A stretch of 64,000 nt of DNA from Flavobacterium columnare NBRC 100251 = ATCC 23463 (GCF_002530675.1 NZ_PCMX01000016.1:1-64000), one strand, 5' to 3'; positions 45,840 to 54,686 are shown, counted from the stretch's first letter. Numbers and translations: made by a program. The notes: generated from the letters alone by a model not told the origin.

Positions 45840-46989
45840 TTTCAATACGATCCAAAATCATTTTCTTTTAGAAGAAACACGAAAATTAGTCCAATTAGAA
45901 ATTATCAATCAAAATCAGTTTGAAGAACTCGAAAAAAAAACTATTACAACTAAAACCAATTCTAATATTTTACTTAGAATAGGATTTTTTATACTAGGAA
46001 ACTTTTTACTATCTTCTATTTTTGGTTTGTTTTGTTTGGCTTTTTCGTTTATAGAAAACACAAGAATGCTTGGTGCGTGTGCTTTTATTGCAGGAATTAT
46101 AACAATTGTCATTTCTGAATTTTTACGCAACCAAAAATATTTTTCCTACGGATTAGATGATTCGTTTATAGTATCTATAACATTATTCTTTGGAATTGCT
46201 ACAAGTATATTTAGCGAAAATATAAACTGTATCTTTATAACTATTATTCTAACGACCGCTTTTACAACTATACGTTATGTGCATACCCCATCTATTCTTA
46301 TTTTTTTAGTAAGTTTAGTAAGTTACGTAGGATATTGGGCAATTATACAAAAAAATATTTCTTCCTTTATACTGGCTCTATTGTTTTTTATTGCAGCAGT
46401 AGGGATTTACTGCATACAATTAAAAATATCACAATACATAAACTATTATATCTATAAAAATGTGTTTTTTACAGCAAAAATAGTTAGTATACTGTTAGCT
46501 TACCTATCACTTAACTATTTTTCAGTTAGAGAATTATCCAAAATTTTATTAGAAGACGATTTTTCTAAGCTCCAAGAGATCCCTTTAGCTTCCTTGTTTT
46601 ACATTACTACTTTTGTTATCCCAATTTTTTATATCTTTTATGGATTAAAAGAAAAAGAGAGAACATTTTTATGGATAGGACTATTAACTCTTGGATTAAG
46701 CTTTGCAACTATTAGATATTATCATGATTATTTACCCATGGAATATGCTCTATTATTGGCAGGAGGAATATTGTTTGCAATAGTCTATTTTTTCATTCAA
46801 AAAATTAAAAACAATACGATTGGGATAACTTTTAAAGAGGATAAAAGTATAAATCCAAAGGCTTTTGACTTAATAAAAGTAATTTTAGTGAATGCCCAAG
46901 TGAATACAACAGTTGATACGATTCAAAAAGACCCTGTTGAATTTGGAGGAGGAGGATTTAGTGGAGGTGGGAGCGGTGAAACTTTTTGA
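45826..46989 (+). CDS. Polytopic membrane protein with Gly-rich C-terminus
   Basis: 387 aa from MLASNFNTIQ at 45826, which starts inside the end of the preceding gene. The in-frame ATG at 45766 would overlap 74 bases of it. An N-terminal helical soluble region (~1-48) is followed by about ten membrane segments. The last residues are FGGGGFSGGGSGETF, a Gly/Ser tail like those at the ends of TPM-domain proteins. Similar general architecture to the upstream gene. Function unknown. Confidence 0.62.
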   Translation: MLASNFNTIQNHFLLEETRKLVQLEIINQNQFEELEKKTITTKTNSNILLRIGFFILGNFLLSSIFGLFCLAFSFIENTRMLGACAFIAGIITIVISEFLRNQKYFSYGLDDSFIVSITLFFGIATSIFSENINCIFITIILTTAFTTIRYVHTPSILIFLVSLVSYVGYWAIIQKNISSFILALLFFIAAVGIYCIQLKISQYINYYIYKNVFFTAKIVSILLAYLSLNYFSVRELSKILLEDDFSKLQEIPLASLFYITTFVIPIFYIFYGLKEKERTFLWIGLLTLGLSFATIRYYHDYLPMEYALLLAGGILFAIVYFFIQKIKNNTIGITFKEDKSINPKAFDLIKVILVNAQVNTTVDTIQKDPVEFGGGGFSGGGSGETF

Positions 46990-47020
46990 AAACTTTAATA
47001 AAATATCCTAACTAATTAAC

Positions 47021-47028
47021 TAATTTTG
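47021..47028 (+). promoter_or_regulatory. Candidate -7 box of sufS
   Basis: TAATTTTG fits TAnnTTTG, 23 bases before the sufS ATG. Confidence 0.4.
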
Positions 47029-47051
47029 CTTTTAGAATTTTTCTGAATAAT

Positions 47052-48266
47052 ATGTTTGATATCCAAAAAGTTAGAGAAGATTTTCCTATTTTAAATCAAA
47101 AAGTAAACGGAAAACCCTTAATATATTTCGATAATGGAGCGACTGCTCAAAAACCAGAGGTAGTTATAGAAGCTATTTCAAAGTACTATAACGAAATCAA
47201 TGCTAATATTCATCGTGGAGTGCACACTTTGAGTCAGTTAGCAACAGATGCTTATGAAGAATCTCGTAATAAGATCCAATTGCATATTAATGCAAAACAT
47301 AATTACGAGGTCATATTTACATCAGGAACCACCCAAGGAATTAATTTGGTAGCCAGTAGTTTTACAACATTATTAAATTCAGAGGATGAAATAATGGTTT
47401 CTGCATTAGAACATCATAGTAATATAGTGCCTTGGCAAATGTTATGTGAACGTACAGGGGCTCAATTAGTGGTAATACCAATGAATGAAAAAGGAGAGTT
47501 GATCTTGTCTGAATTTGACAGGCTCCTTTCTAATAAAACAAAAATAGTTGCAGTTAATCATATTTCAAACGCTTTAGGAACGATAAATCCTATTGAATAT
47601 ATCATTGAAAAAGCACACCAAGTAGGAGCTGCTGTTTTAATAGATGGAGCACAAGCGACTCCTCATTTGAAACCAGATGTTCAAGCACTAGACTGCGATT
47701 TTTATGTGTTTTCTGGCCACAAAATTTGTGGACCAACCGGCGTTGGAATCTTATACGGAAAAGAAGAATGGTTAAACCAATTACCTCCTTATATGGGAGG
47801 CGGTGAAATGATTAAAGAAGTAACTTTTGAAAAAACTACTTACGCTGAATTACCCCACAAGTTTGAGGCAGGAACACCCAATATAGCCGATGGAATTGTT
47901 TTGGGTACAGCCATTGATTATTTAAACCAAATAGGTTTTGAAAACATTCAAAAACAAGAAAAAGAACTTTTAGAATACGCTACTGAAAAACTTTTAAAAA
48001 TAGAAGGATTAAAGATATTTGGAACCTCAGTAAACAAAACTTCTGTAATTTCTTTCAATATTCAAGGAATCCATCCATACGACATTGGCACAATTATAGA
48101 TAAGTTAGGTATAGCCGTTCGCACAGGTCATCATTGCACACAACCGATCATGAATTTTTTTCAAATTCCAGGTACTGTAAGAGCAAGTTTCTCTTTTTAT
48201 AATACAAAAGAAGAGATAGATATCTTTGTAGAAGCTGTAAAAAAAGCAAAAATAATGTTATCTTAA
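47052..48266 (+). CDS. sufS: Cysteine desulfurase SufS
   Basis: 404 aa PLP enzyme that removes sulfur from cysteine and passes it to SufE for Fe-S cluster assembly. The PLP lysine is Lys224 (SGHKICGPTGVG), and the persulfide Cys362 sits in RTGHHCTQP, typical of group II desulfurases. Conserved LEHHSNIVPW lies near 122. It heads a cluster with a lipoprotein, sufE and sufT. sufBCD are not in this window. Confidence 0.96.
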   Translation: MFDIQKVREDFPILNQKVNGKPLIYFDNGATAQKPEVVIEAISKYYNEINANIHRGVHTLSQLATDAYEESRNKIQLHINAKHNYEVIFTSGTTQGINLVASSFTTLLNSEDEIMVSALEHHSNIVPWQMLCERTGAQLVVIPMNEKGELILSEFDRLLSNKTKIVAVNHISNALGTINPIEYIIEKAHQVGAAVLIDGAQATPHLKPDVQALDCDFYVFSGHKICGPTGVGILYGKEEWLNQLPPYMGGGEMIKEVTFEKTTYAELPHKFEAGTPNIADGIVLGTAIDYLNQIGFENIQKQEKELLEYATEKLLKIEGLKIFGTSVNKTSVISFNIQGIHPYDIGTIIDKLGIAVRTGHHCTQPIMNFFQIPGTVRASFSFYNTKEEIDIFVEAVKKAKIMLS

Positions 48267-48279
48267 AAACTTTATACAG

Positions 48280-48807
48280 ATGAAAAAAAATGCACTCACC
48301 TTATTTTCAATCTTAGTTTTACTAGTTTCTTGTAAAAGTAAAAATACAGCTCTAACCACATCTGAAACAATTGCTATAACAGATGAAAAAAACAAAGAAC
48401 TCAATATAACGTCAGAATCCACCGAAAGTGTAATAAAAAAGAATCAACAAGAAGAAATGCTTGTAGAATACACAGCTAATACAAGAGGGTATAGTTTAAG
48501 AATCAAACTGACCCAAAAATCTTTAAGTTATACAGAAAATCGCGATGCAGATGACTTTAAAGAGGTCAAATTAACGGCGAAACAAATAGATGAGTTGCAA
48601 ACCTTATTCGATCAAATTAATTTAAAAGAATTAGAAAAAATAAAAGCGCCTACCGAATTGCGTTACCACGATGGAGCACCCCATGCTGATTTAAAAATAA
48701 CAAAAAAGGGAGAAGAATATCAATCAACAGGATTTGATCATGGACATCCACCTGTAGAAATTGAAAAATTTGTATCCAAATTAGTTTCTTACATAAACAA
48801 AGAATAA
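48280..48807 (+). CDS. Small lipoprotein of unknown function
   Basis: 175 aa with a lipoprotein signal peptide (LVLLVSC, Cys18), so envelope-anchored. A Thr/Ser/Lys-rich spacer (~20-60) precedes a compact domain with LKLTAKQIDELQTLFDQINL-like helices and the motif DHGHPPVEIEKFV near residue 158. It lies 13 bases after sufS and 25 before sufE, so it is in the same transcript, but nothing in it suggests Fe-S chemistry. Not recognised. Confidence 0.7.
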   Translation: MKKNALTLFSILVLLVSCKSKNTALTTSETIAITDEKNKELNITSESTESVIKKNQQEEMLVEYTANTRGYSLRIKLTQKSLSYTENRDADDFKEVKLTAKQIDELQTLFDQINLKELEKIKAPTELRYHDGAPHADLKITKKGEEYQSTGFDHGHPPVEIEKFVSKLVSYINKE

Positions 48808-48832
48808 TTAACAGAAATAAATTCTATTAAGA

Positions 48833-49252
48833 ATGACCATAGAAGAAATTCAAAATGAAATTGTAGATGAGTTTTCAATGTTTGACGATTGGATGCAACG
48901 TTATGAATACATAATTGAGCTAGGAAAATCATTGCCTCTAATCGAAGAACAATACAAAACAGAGGAGAATATAATCAAAGGATGCCAATCTAAAGTTTGG
49001 GTTCATGCGGAAGAAAAAGAAGGGAATATCGTTTTTACAGCAGATAGCGATGCTATTTTAACCAAAGGAATTATTGGAATATTAATTAGAACATTTTCAA
49101 ATCAACCAGCACAAGCCATCCTAGATGCTAAAACAGATTTTATAGACGAAATAGGTTTAAAAGAACATTTGTCGCCTACACGAGCAAATGGTTTAGTATC
49201 TATGATTAAACAAATAAAAATGTACGCTTTAGCATTTTTAAGTAAAAAATAA
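48833..49252 (+). CDS. sufE: Sulfur acceptor protein SufE
   Basis: 139 aa. Takes the persulfide from SufS and relays it to the SufBCD scaffold. The acceptor Cys51 is in IKGCQSKVW, at the position known for E. coli SufE. YEYIIELGKSLP (~24) and LSPTRANGLVSMIKQIK (~114) are conserved. Co-transcribed with sufS. Confidence 0.95.
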   Translation: MTIEEIQNEIVDEFSMFDDWMQRYEYIIELGKSLPLIEEQYKTEENIIKGCQSKVWVHAEEKEGNIVFTADSDAILTKGIIGILIRTFSNQPAQAILDAKTDFIDEIGLKEHLSPTRANGLVSMIKQIKMYALAFLSKK

Positions 49253-49337
49253 TTTTAAAGCCACAGCTAGGCTAGGTAGTGCCAATACAAAGTATTTAAC
49301 TGAAACTCGAAAAAATGAGAGTCAAAACGAAATAAAA

Positions 49338-49661
49338 ATGGAAGAATTTAACGATAACATTAATTTAGGGGAAGAAGTCGTAAAAGTGTTAAAACGAATT
49401 TACGATCCTGAAATTCCCGTAGATATTTACGAATTAGGCTTAATTTATGATGTTTTTGTAAATGAAGATATGGATGTAAAGATTCTTATGACATTAACAT
49501 CTCCAAACTGCCCCGTAGCAGAAACACTTCCTAATGAAGTAAAAGAAAAAATTGAAAAATTAGAAGCCGTTAAGTCTTGTGAAGTAGAAATTACTTTTGA
49601 CCCACCTTGGAGTAAAGATTTAATGAGTGAAGAAGCAAAGTTAGAATTAGGAATGCTTTAA
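49338..49661 (+). CDS. sufT: SufT-like MIP18-family (DUF59) protein
   Basis: 107 aa MIP18/DUF59 domain filling the whole protein. EIPVDIYELGLIYDV (~26-40), the Cys motif SPNCPVAETL (~57-66) and FDPPWSKDLMSEEAKLELG (~88-106) are the family hallmarks. SufT proteins help mature Fe-S proteins, usually beside suf genes as here. The following gap holds an inverted repeat. Confidence 0.9.
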   Translation: MEEFNDNINLGEEVVKVLKRIYDPEIPVDIYELGLIYDVFVNEDMDVKILMTLTSPNCPVAETLPNEVKEKIEKLEAVKSCEVEITFDPPWSKDLMSEEAKLELGML

Positions 49662-49668
49662 TTAAAAA

Positions 49669-49716
49669 TTTAGTTTTCAGTTGTAGTAGACAGTTTTACG
49701 ATGACTGAAAACTAAA
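49669..49716. repeat. Perfect 13-bp inverted repeat after sufT
   Basis: TTTAGTTTTCAGT and ACTGAAAACTAAA are perfect arms around a 22-base loop containing CAGTTTT. Runs of the type AGTTTTCAGT are frequent dispersed repeats in flavobacteria by my memory. It could fold in the sufT-DUF2480 mRNA. No T-tract, so not a standard terminator. Confidence 0.6.
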
Positions 49717-49730
49717 CACAGCAACTAAAT

Positions 49731-50237
49731 ATGGAAGAAATTGTAAATAAAGTAACTAATAGCTCCTTAGAAGTGTTTGATCTTGAGGATTTTTATCCCG
49801 ATGGAGTAAGAACAGGGATTGATTTAAGTCAATGGCTTATAGAAGGGTTTTTGTTAAAAGAAAAAGATTTTAGAGAAACTTTAAAAAATCACGATTGGTC
49901 TCAATATAAAGATCATTACTGCGCTATTTATTGTAGTTCGGATGCTATTTTACCTACTTGGGCCCCCATATTAGTTGCTTCTTACTTAGATAAATACGCT
50001 AAAAAAATTATCCTTGGTGATATAAATAAAATTGATGTTAATTTATATATAGAAGAAATTCTACGAATGGATTTCAGTAAATACCTTGATAAACCAGTAA
50101 TTTTGAAGGGTTGCTCAAGAAAGCCTGTTCCGAAAGAAGCATACATTATGGCCATTACACAATTACAAAAAGTAGCAAAAAGTGTAATGTTTGGTGAAGC
50201 TTGTTCAGCGGTTCCGATTTTTAAGAGAACTAAATAA
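49731..50237 (+). CDS. DUF2480 family protein
   Basis: 168 aa soluble protein that matches the Bacteroidota DUF2480 family: FYPDGVRTGIDLSQWLIEG near the N-terminus, CAIYCSSDAILPTWAPILVASYL near 60-85, and GCSRKPVPKEAYIMA near 128. Function unknown, but I recall the family being regularly next to suf genes, which suggests a role linked to Fe-S assembly. Conserved cysteines (~62, ~66, ~129) could bind a metal or cluster. Confidence 0.82.
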   Translation: MEEIVNKVTNSSLEVFDLEDFYPDGVRTGIDLSQWLIEGFLLKEKDFRETLKNHDWSQYKDHYCAIYCSSDAILPTWAPILVASYLDKYAKKIILGDINKIDVNLYIEEILRMDFSKYLDKPVILKGCSRKPVPKEAYIMAITQLQKVAKSVMFGEACSAVPIFKRTK

Positions 50238-50248
50238 AAATTTACATT

Positions 50249-51139
50249 ATGAAAAAATCACTTTTATGTTTGGCTTTTTTAATCTGTCAAACTTTGCTTA
50301 ATGCACAAACAACTGAGGGAGAATTAATAAAAAGAACTTCTGAAACTGAAAAAAAAGCGCAAGACACTACCAATGTGGGTTGGAAAAGAGGAGGTAATTT
50401 TAATTTTTTATTTAACCAATCAGCATTTAATGATAAATGGCGTGGTGGTGGAACCTCAAACGTTGCGGGTAATATAAATATTAATTATGACTTTAATTAC
50501 AAAGCAAAAGACTTAATTTGGGACAATAAAGTCATAGCCGCTTATGGACTAACAAAACAAAAAGATGCCGATGTCCGTAAGTCAGACGACCGATTACTTT
50601 ATAATTCCGTACTAGGAAAAAGAGCCAAAGGATATTGGTTCTATTCTGTTTTCTTAGAGTTTAAAACACAAATGGATTCTGGTTTTGATACAAATGGAAC
50701 TAAAATATCACATTTCTTCTCTCCAGCCTATTTACAGTTAGGTCCTGGTATGATGTGGAAAAAACATGAAAATTTTAAATTAAATATAGCTCCTGCAACT
50801 ACTCGTTTAGTAATAGTTCATTCACATTTTACCGAAAAAGGAAGCTCTTTTGGAGTTGAACAAGGTAAGTCTACCCGCTTTGAGTTTGGTGCCGGATTAC
50901 AAGGATATTATAAGTTTAAACTAATGGATAATGTTACTTGGGAAAATATCTTAAATCTATATTCTAATTATTTAGATAAACCACGAAATGTAGATATAGA
51001 CTATCAAGCAAATTTAGTAATGAAAGTTAATAAATATATCTCTACCAATTTAGCATTTCAGGCTATTTATGACGATAATGCAGTTGGAGCTTTTCAAATC
51101 AGAGAAGTATTTGGTTTAGGGTTTAATTATGGTTTTTAA
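50249..51139 (+). CDS. DUF3078 family outer-membrane protein
   Basis: 296 aa. Signal peptide ends LLNAQ (~20). After a short charged linker the DUF3078 beta-barrel begins (GWKRGGNFNFLFNQSAFNDKW, ~47-67) and runs to the C-terminal GFNYGF. Family members are conserved Bacteroidota outer-membrane proteins of unknown function. It is the last gene in the sufS cluster direction, 11 bases after DUF2480. No terminator seen. Confidence 0.85.
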   Translation: MKKSLLCLAFLICQTLLNAQTTEGELIKRTSETEKKAQDTTNVGWKRGGNFNFLFNQSAFNDKWRGGGTSNVAGNININYDFNYKAKDLIWDNKVIAAYGLTKQKDADVRKSDDRLLYNSVLGKRAKGYWFYSVFLEFKTQMDSGFDTNGTKISHFFSPAYLQLGPGMMWKKHENFKLNIAPATTRLVIVHSHFTEKGSSFGVEQGKSTRFEFGAGLQGYYKFKLMDNVTWENILNLYSNYLDKPRNVDIDYQANLVMKVNKYISTNLAFQAIYDDNAVGAFQIREVFGLGFNYGF

Positions 51140-51156
51140 TTAAAAGAGTATTCTAG

Positions 51157-51333
51157 CGTCTAAACACACACACAATACACCTCCAGCTTATAATTCAAGG
51201 AGCCACCCAAAAAGAATACAATTTGTCGCTTCAACCAGAAGGAAAAATTACATGCTACAGAAATCGTACTTCAACAACTAGGAGAAGGGATAACTAAATG
51301 TAAAATAATTACTTTTCGAATGGCTTCTTGAAT
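51157..51333 (+). pseudogene. Decayed, frameshifted ORF fragment
   Basis: From 51157 one frame reads LQLIIQGATQKEYNLSLQPEG. After the A-run near 51243 the continuation is open only in another phase, reading KLHATEIVLQQLGEGITK and on to a TGA at 51331-51333. Taken together this looks like one short coding segment broken by a single-base indel. There is no start codon. I do not recognise the parent family. Confidence 0.35.
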
Positions 51334-51574
51334 TATTTTAAAAGAAATATTCAATAAACAAATTCTATTTACTAAGTAGTTGCTTTTAAAGAAGCTACAA
51401 TTCTTTGAATCATCTCTAATCTATTTGTTTTTTAATAAACACGCAATTTTTTATTTTCGTTTTCTATTACTATCGTTACGATAATTTTTAAAAAACCATA
51501 TTATTCCGTACCAGACGTTGTTGTGAAGAAAACCCAAGGGAAGTAGATGGGTCTTGTTAGCTCACTTAATTGAG

Positions 51575-51748
51575 TTTAACCCAGATTATGCGTTAAACTT
51601 TTTCATGAGGATAAAAAAGGCAAAAAAGATACAGAAAATTTTCCCCAGATGTAGTTTTACTACATTGAATTTGAAAAACAATCATCTTTTTAAATTCAAA
51701 GGCATTTTTTCTGTAATAAATTTCTTCTAATGCGTAATCTAGGTTTAA
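51575..51748 (+). mobile_element. MITE-like element, copy B
   Basis: 174 bp, full length. The left end TTAACCCAGATTATGCGTTA and right end TAATGCGTAATCTAGGTT are imperfect inverted repeats of about 21 bp (17 matches). Inside are TAGTTTTACTACATTGAA, TTTTTAAATTCAAAG and TCTGTAATAAATTTC, shared with copies A and C. No coding capacity. Lies 175 bases before bioD. Confidence 0.78.
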
Positions 51749-51891
51749 TGCAGAATTTAGATTTAGAACAGTTGCTGTGCTACATTTTAAAGACATTCTA
51801 CAAAACACTGTATAAATTTTTCTTAATTTCTTAATCCTATTGAAAACTATAAAGAATAAGAGTAAAAGAAACTAAAAAGAGCTCTTTTCCT

Positions 51892-51899
51892 TATTTTTG
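51892..51899 (+). promoter_or_regulatory. Candidate -7 box of bioD
   Basis: TATTTTTG fits TAnnTTTG, 23 bases before the bioD ATG and downstream of element copy B. Confidence 0.4.
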
Positions 51900-51922
51900 T
51901 AGAAAATTTAGAATCGTATACA

Positions 51923-52540
51923 ATGAAAATTTTTGTTACAGGTATAGGAACAGATGTAGGTAAAACAATTGCATCAGCCATTATTACAGAGGCTTTAGAA
52001 GCAGATTATTGGAAACCTATTCAAGCAGGAGATTTAGAAAACTCAGATAGCCATAAAATAAAAACAAGAGTAAAAAATACCAAACTAACCATTCATCCTA
52101 ATGCTTACGCATTAAATACCCCCGCGAGTCCACATCTTGCGGCAACAATCGACAATCTTACGATAGATTTAAAAAAAGTTGTAGAGCCTATAACTAATAA
52201 TCATTTAGTAATTGAAGGAGCTGGAGGAATTTTAGTTCCCTTAAACGAAACAGACTGTGTCATAGATCTTATCCAACCCGATTATAAAGTAGTAGTCGTT
52301 TCTAGACACTATCTAGGAAGTATTAATCATACCCTGCTGACTTTAGAATTGCTTAGAAATAGAAAGATAAAAGTTGCAGGAATTATTTTTTCAGGCGATG
52401 AAAATACTTCAACAGAAAGTATCATTCTTAATAAATCAGGGATAAAAAGTATAGGACGTATAGATAACGAACCTTATTTTGACGAAAACGTGATCTCGTA
52501 TTATGCTGATAAATTTAGAGAAAACCTGTTGGAACTTTAA
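51923..52540 (+). CDS. bioD: Dethiobiotin synthetase
   Basis: 205 aa. ATP-dependent ureido ring closure of 7,8-diaminopelargonate to dethiobiotin. P-loop GIGTDVGKT (~6-14), with the catalytic lysine Lys34 in DYWKPIQAG and EGAGGILVPLNE (~99-110), all as in the family. It lies 55 bases before bioA, so they form a bioD-bioA operon. bioB and bioF are not in the window. Confidence 0.95.
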   Translation: MKIFVTGIGTDVGKTIASAIITEALEADYWKPIQAGDLENSDSHKIKTRVKNTKLTIHPNAYALNTPASPHLAATIDNLTIDLKKVVEPITNNHLVIEGAGGILVPLNETDCVIDLIQPDYKVVVVSRHYLGSINHTLLTLELLRNRKIKVAGIIFSGDENTSTESIILNKSGIKSIGRIDNEPYFDENVISYYADKFRENLLEL

Positions 52541-52595
52541 AACCTTTGAAAAAATTAATAAATACTCAATTCCCTTTAGTTAAAAAAACAGTTTT

Positions 52596-53867
52596 ATGAC
52601 CTTATCTGAAAAAGACCAATTATACAATTGGCATCCTTATACACAACATCAAACAACGGGTATCCTACCTGCTATCGTTAGAGGGAAAGGAGCTTTATTA
52701 TGGGATGAAAAAAACAAAGAATATGTAGATGCTATTGCCTCATGGTGGGTAAATCCTTTTGGCCATTCAAATGAATTTATTGCACAAGCTATTTATAATC
52801 AGTTAACTACTTTAGAACACGTTTTATTTGGCGGTTTTACACATAATAGAGCAGTAGAACTAGCAGAAAAATTAGTTGAAATATTACCATCTAACCAAAA
52901 AAAATTCTTTTATTCAGATAATGGATCAACAGCTGTTGAGGTAGCTATAAAAGCTTCATTTCAATACTTTTTTAATAAAGGAATAAAAAAAGATACAATC
53001 ATAGCTTTTGAAGAGGCTTTTCATGGAGATACCTTTGGAGCCATGGCAGTAAGTGGAATTGGTTTGTTTACAGAAGCTTTTCAAGATTCATTAATCAACG
53101 TTATCCGAATTCCTGTTCCAATAAAAGGAAAAGAAGAAACATCAAAAGAAGCGCTTCAAAAAGCCTTAAAAGAAAATCAAGTAGCCGCATTTATTTTTGA
53201 GCCTTTAGTTTTAGGGGCAGCAGGTATGGTAATGTATGAGCCAACTGTTTTAGATGAGTTGATTGCTATTTGTAAATTTCATTCGGTTTTTACCATAGCC
53301 GATGAAGTAATGACTGGATTTGGTAAAACGGGACGACTTTTTGCTTGTAACTATCTAAAACAAAATCCAGACATGATGTGCTTATCCAAAGCCTTAACAG
53401 GAGGCACGATTCCTATGGCCATTACTTCTTTTACCGATTTTGTTTTTAATGGTTTTAAAAACGAATCGGTTAATCATGCTTTTTTTCACGGACATACTTT
53501 TACAGCTAATCCAACAGGTTGTGCGGCAGCTTTAGCTAGTATTGAATTACTACAGAAAGACGAAACACAAAAAAATATTGATAGAATTCATCATCAACAT
53601 TTAAGTTTTCAAACAAAAATTAATTCGCATCCAAAGGTTAAAACTTCTCGAGTAATAGGAGTGATTTTTGCTTTAGAAATTGGAACAAATGAAGAAATTT
53701 CATATTACGGAGGTATTCGTAATAAGTTATATAACTTTTTTATAGACAAAGGAATTATACTCCGTCCTGTCGGAAATGTCGTTTATATTTTGCCTCCTTA
53801 TATCATAACAGATCAACAGTTAAAAAAAATATACGACACAATTGAAGAAGCACTATCAACCCTTTAG
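52596..53867 (+). CDS. bioA: Adenosylmethionine-8-amino-7-oxononanoate aminotransferase
   Basis: 423 aa class III PLP aminotransferase that makes 7,8-diaminopelargonate with SAM as amino donor. PLP lysine Lys265 in LSKALTGG. The N-terminal YNWHPYTQH and SWWVNPFGHSN match BioA. DEVMTGFGKTGRLFA (~230) is the aspartate that holds the cofactor. No terminator is obvious, and an element copy follows in opposite orientation. Confidence 0.95.
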   Translation: MTLSEKDQLYNWHPYTQHQTTGILPAIVRGKGALLWDEKNKEYVDAIASWWVNPFGHSNEFIAQAIYNQLTTLEHVLFGGFTHNRAVELAEKLVEILPSNQKKFFYSDNGSTAVEVAIKASFQYFFNKGIKKDTIIAFEEAFHGDTFGAMAVSGIGLFTEAFQDSLINVIRIPVPIKGKEETSKEALQKALKENQVAAFIFEPLVLGAAGMVMYEPTVLDELIAICKFHSVFTIADEVMTGFGKTGRLFACNYLKQNPDMMCLSKALTGGTIPMAITSFTDFVFNGFKNESVNHAFFHGHTFTANPTGCAAALASIELLQKDETQKNIDRIHHQHLSFQTKINSHPKVKTSRVIGVIFALEIGTNEEISYYGGIRNKLYNFFIDKGIILRPVGNVVYILPPYIITDQQLKKIYDTIEEALSTL

Positions 53868-53970
53868 TTACTCTAATAGACGTTTGTTTGATCTGTGGTA
53901 TTCTCTTTAGTAGATAGAATCTGATAAAAATAAATAAAAAGAAAGTTTTTAGGAAGAACATTGATGATTT

Positions 53971-54148
53971 TTAAACCCAGATTACGCATTAGAAATTTAT
54001 TACAGATAAAAACGACTTTGAATCTAAAAAAAACTCAATTTTTAGTTCTCAATGTAAAACTATAGCTGCGATAAAAAATCCGTATATTTTACCTTCTTTG
54101 CCCTTTTCTTCTTTATCTACAAAGGGTATAACGCATATTTGGGTTAAA
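53971..54148 (-). mobile_element. MITE-like element, copy C
   Basis: 178 bp, full length, in opposite orientation to copies A and B. The ends are TTAAACCCAGATTACGCATT (53971-53990) and, at 54129-54148, TAACGCATATTTGGGTTAAA. On the minus strand the interior reads TAGTTTTACATTGAG, TTTAGATTCAAAG and TCTGTAATAAATTTC. Together with copy B it brackets bioD-bioA. Confidence 0.78.
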
Positions 54149-54660
54149 ATAGGCTTTAAATATATTTTTAAGAAAGAAAAACGAAAGGTATTCGTTAAAA
54201 AAGTTATAAACTTATCATAAAAAGGATTATAAATGAATTTAGTTTTAAAAAAAGTTGTAAATTTAGCATAAGACATAGAGTTAAAGCGAATTTTACTTTC
54301 TGTAAAAGGCTTTAAATAAAAACAAAAAAGACTTTTATTGTTTGTTCTTTACAAAAAGAATAAATAGAATTATAGCTGACTTGCAATTTCAGAAAATTTA
54401 AAATTAGAAAAACAATCACACAGGAATTTGTTTTTAAATCAAAATTATAATAGGTTAAATAACATAAATATAGTTTTGAACAATCGACGTAAAACTTAGA
54501 AAAGAATGAAACGGTTAAAAAACAGATTTATAAATTACTACTAATAAAAAGCAGAATATAAGTAGATAATTAAAACACAAAAAGTGTATTTTGTCTCCTC
54601 TAATTTGTCTTTTGTCGATTATTTTTAAAGATAAATATTAATGCTTTTTTAAAAAAGATT

Positions 54661-54668
54661 TACCTTTG
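54661..54668 (+). promoter_or_regulatory. Candidate -7 box of the IPExxxVDY gene
   Basis: TACCTTTG fits TAnnTTTG. Transcription would start near 54675, so the ATG at 54687 is the likely translation start. Confidence 0.45.
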
Positions 54669-54686
54669 TTTTTAATGTTGAATAGT

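Larger units (their letters stand above)
53868..54686. other. Long intergenic region bioA to the IPExxxVDY gene
   Basis: About 820 very AT-rich bases. It contains element copy C (53971-54148, minus) and otherwise no credible gene, hairpin or repeat. A 75-codon open frame on the minus strand runs through the element but looks like chance AT-rich sequence. The last bases hold the promoter of the next gene. Confidence 0.6.

Noticed and set aside
51593-51808. 71-codon minus-strand frame
   Set aside because: It lies mostly inside MITE-like copy B, which is non-coding in its other copies; the frame is not kept between copies.
54049-54276. 75-codon minus-strand frame
   Set aside because: It crosses the boundary of MITE-like copy C, and its Lys/Phe/Ile-rich sequence is typical of chance frames in AT-rich DNA.
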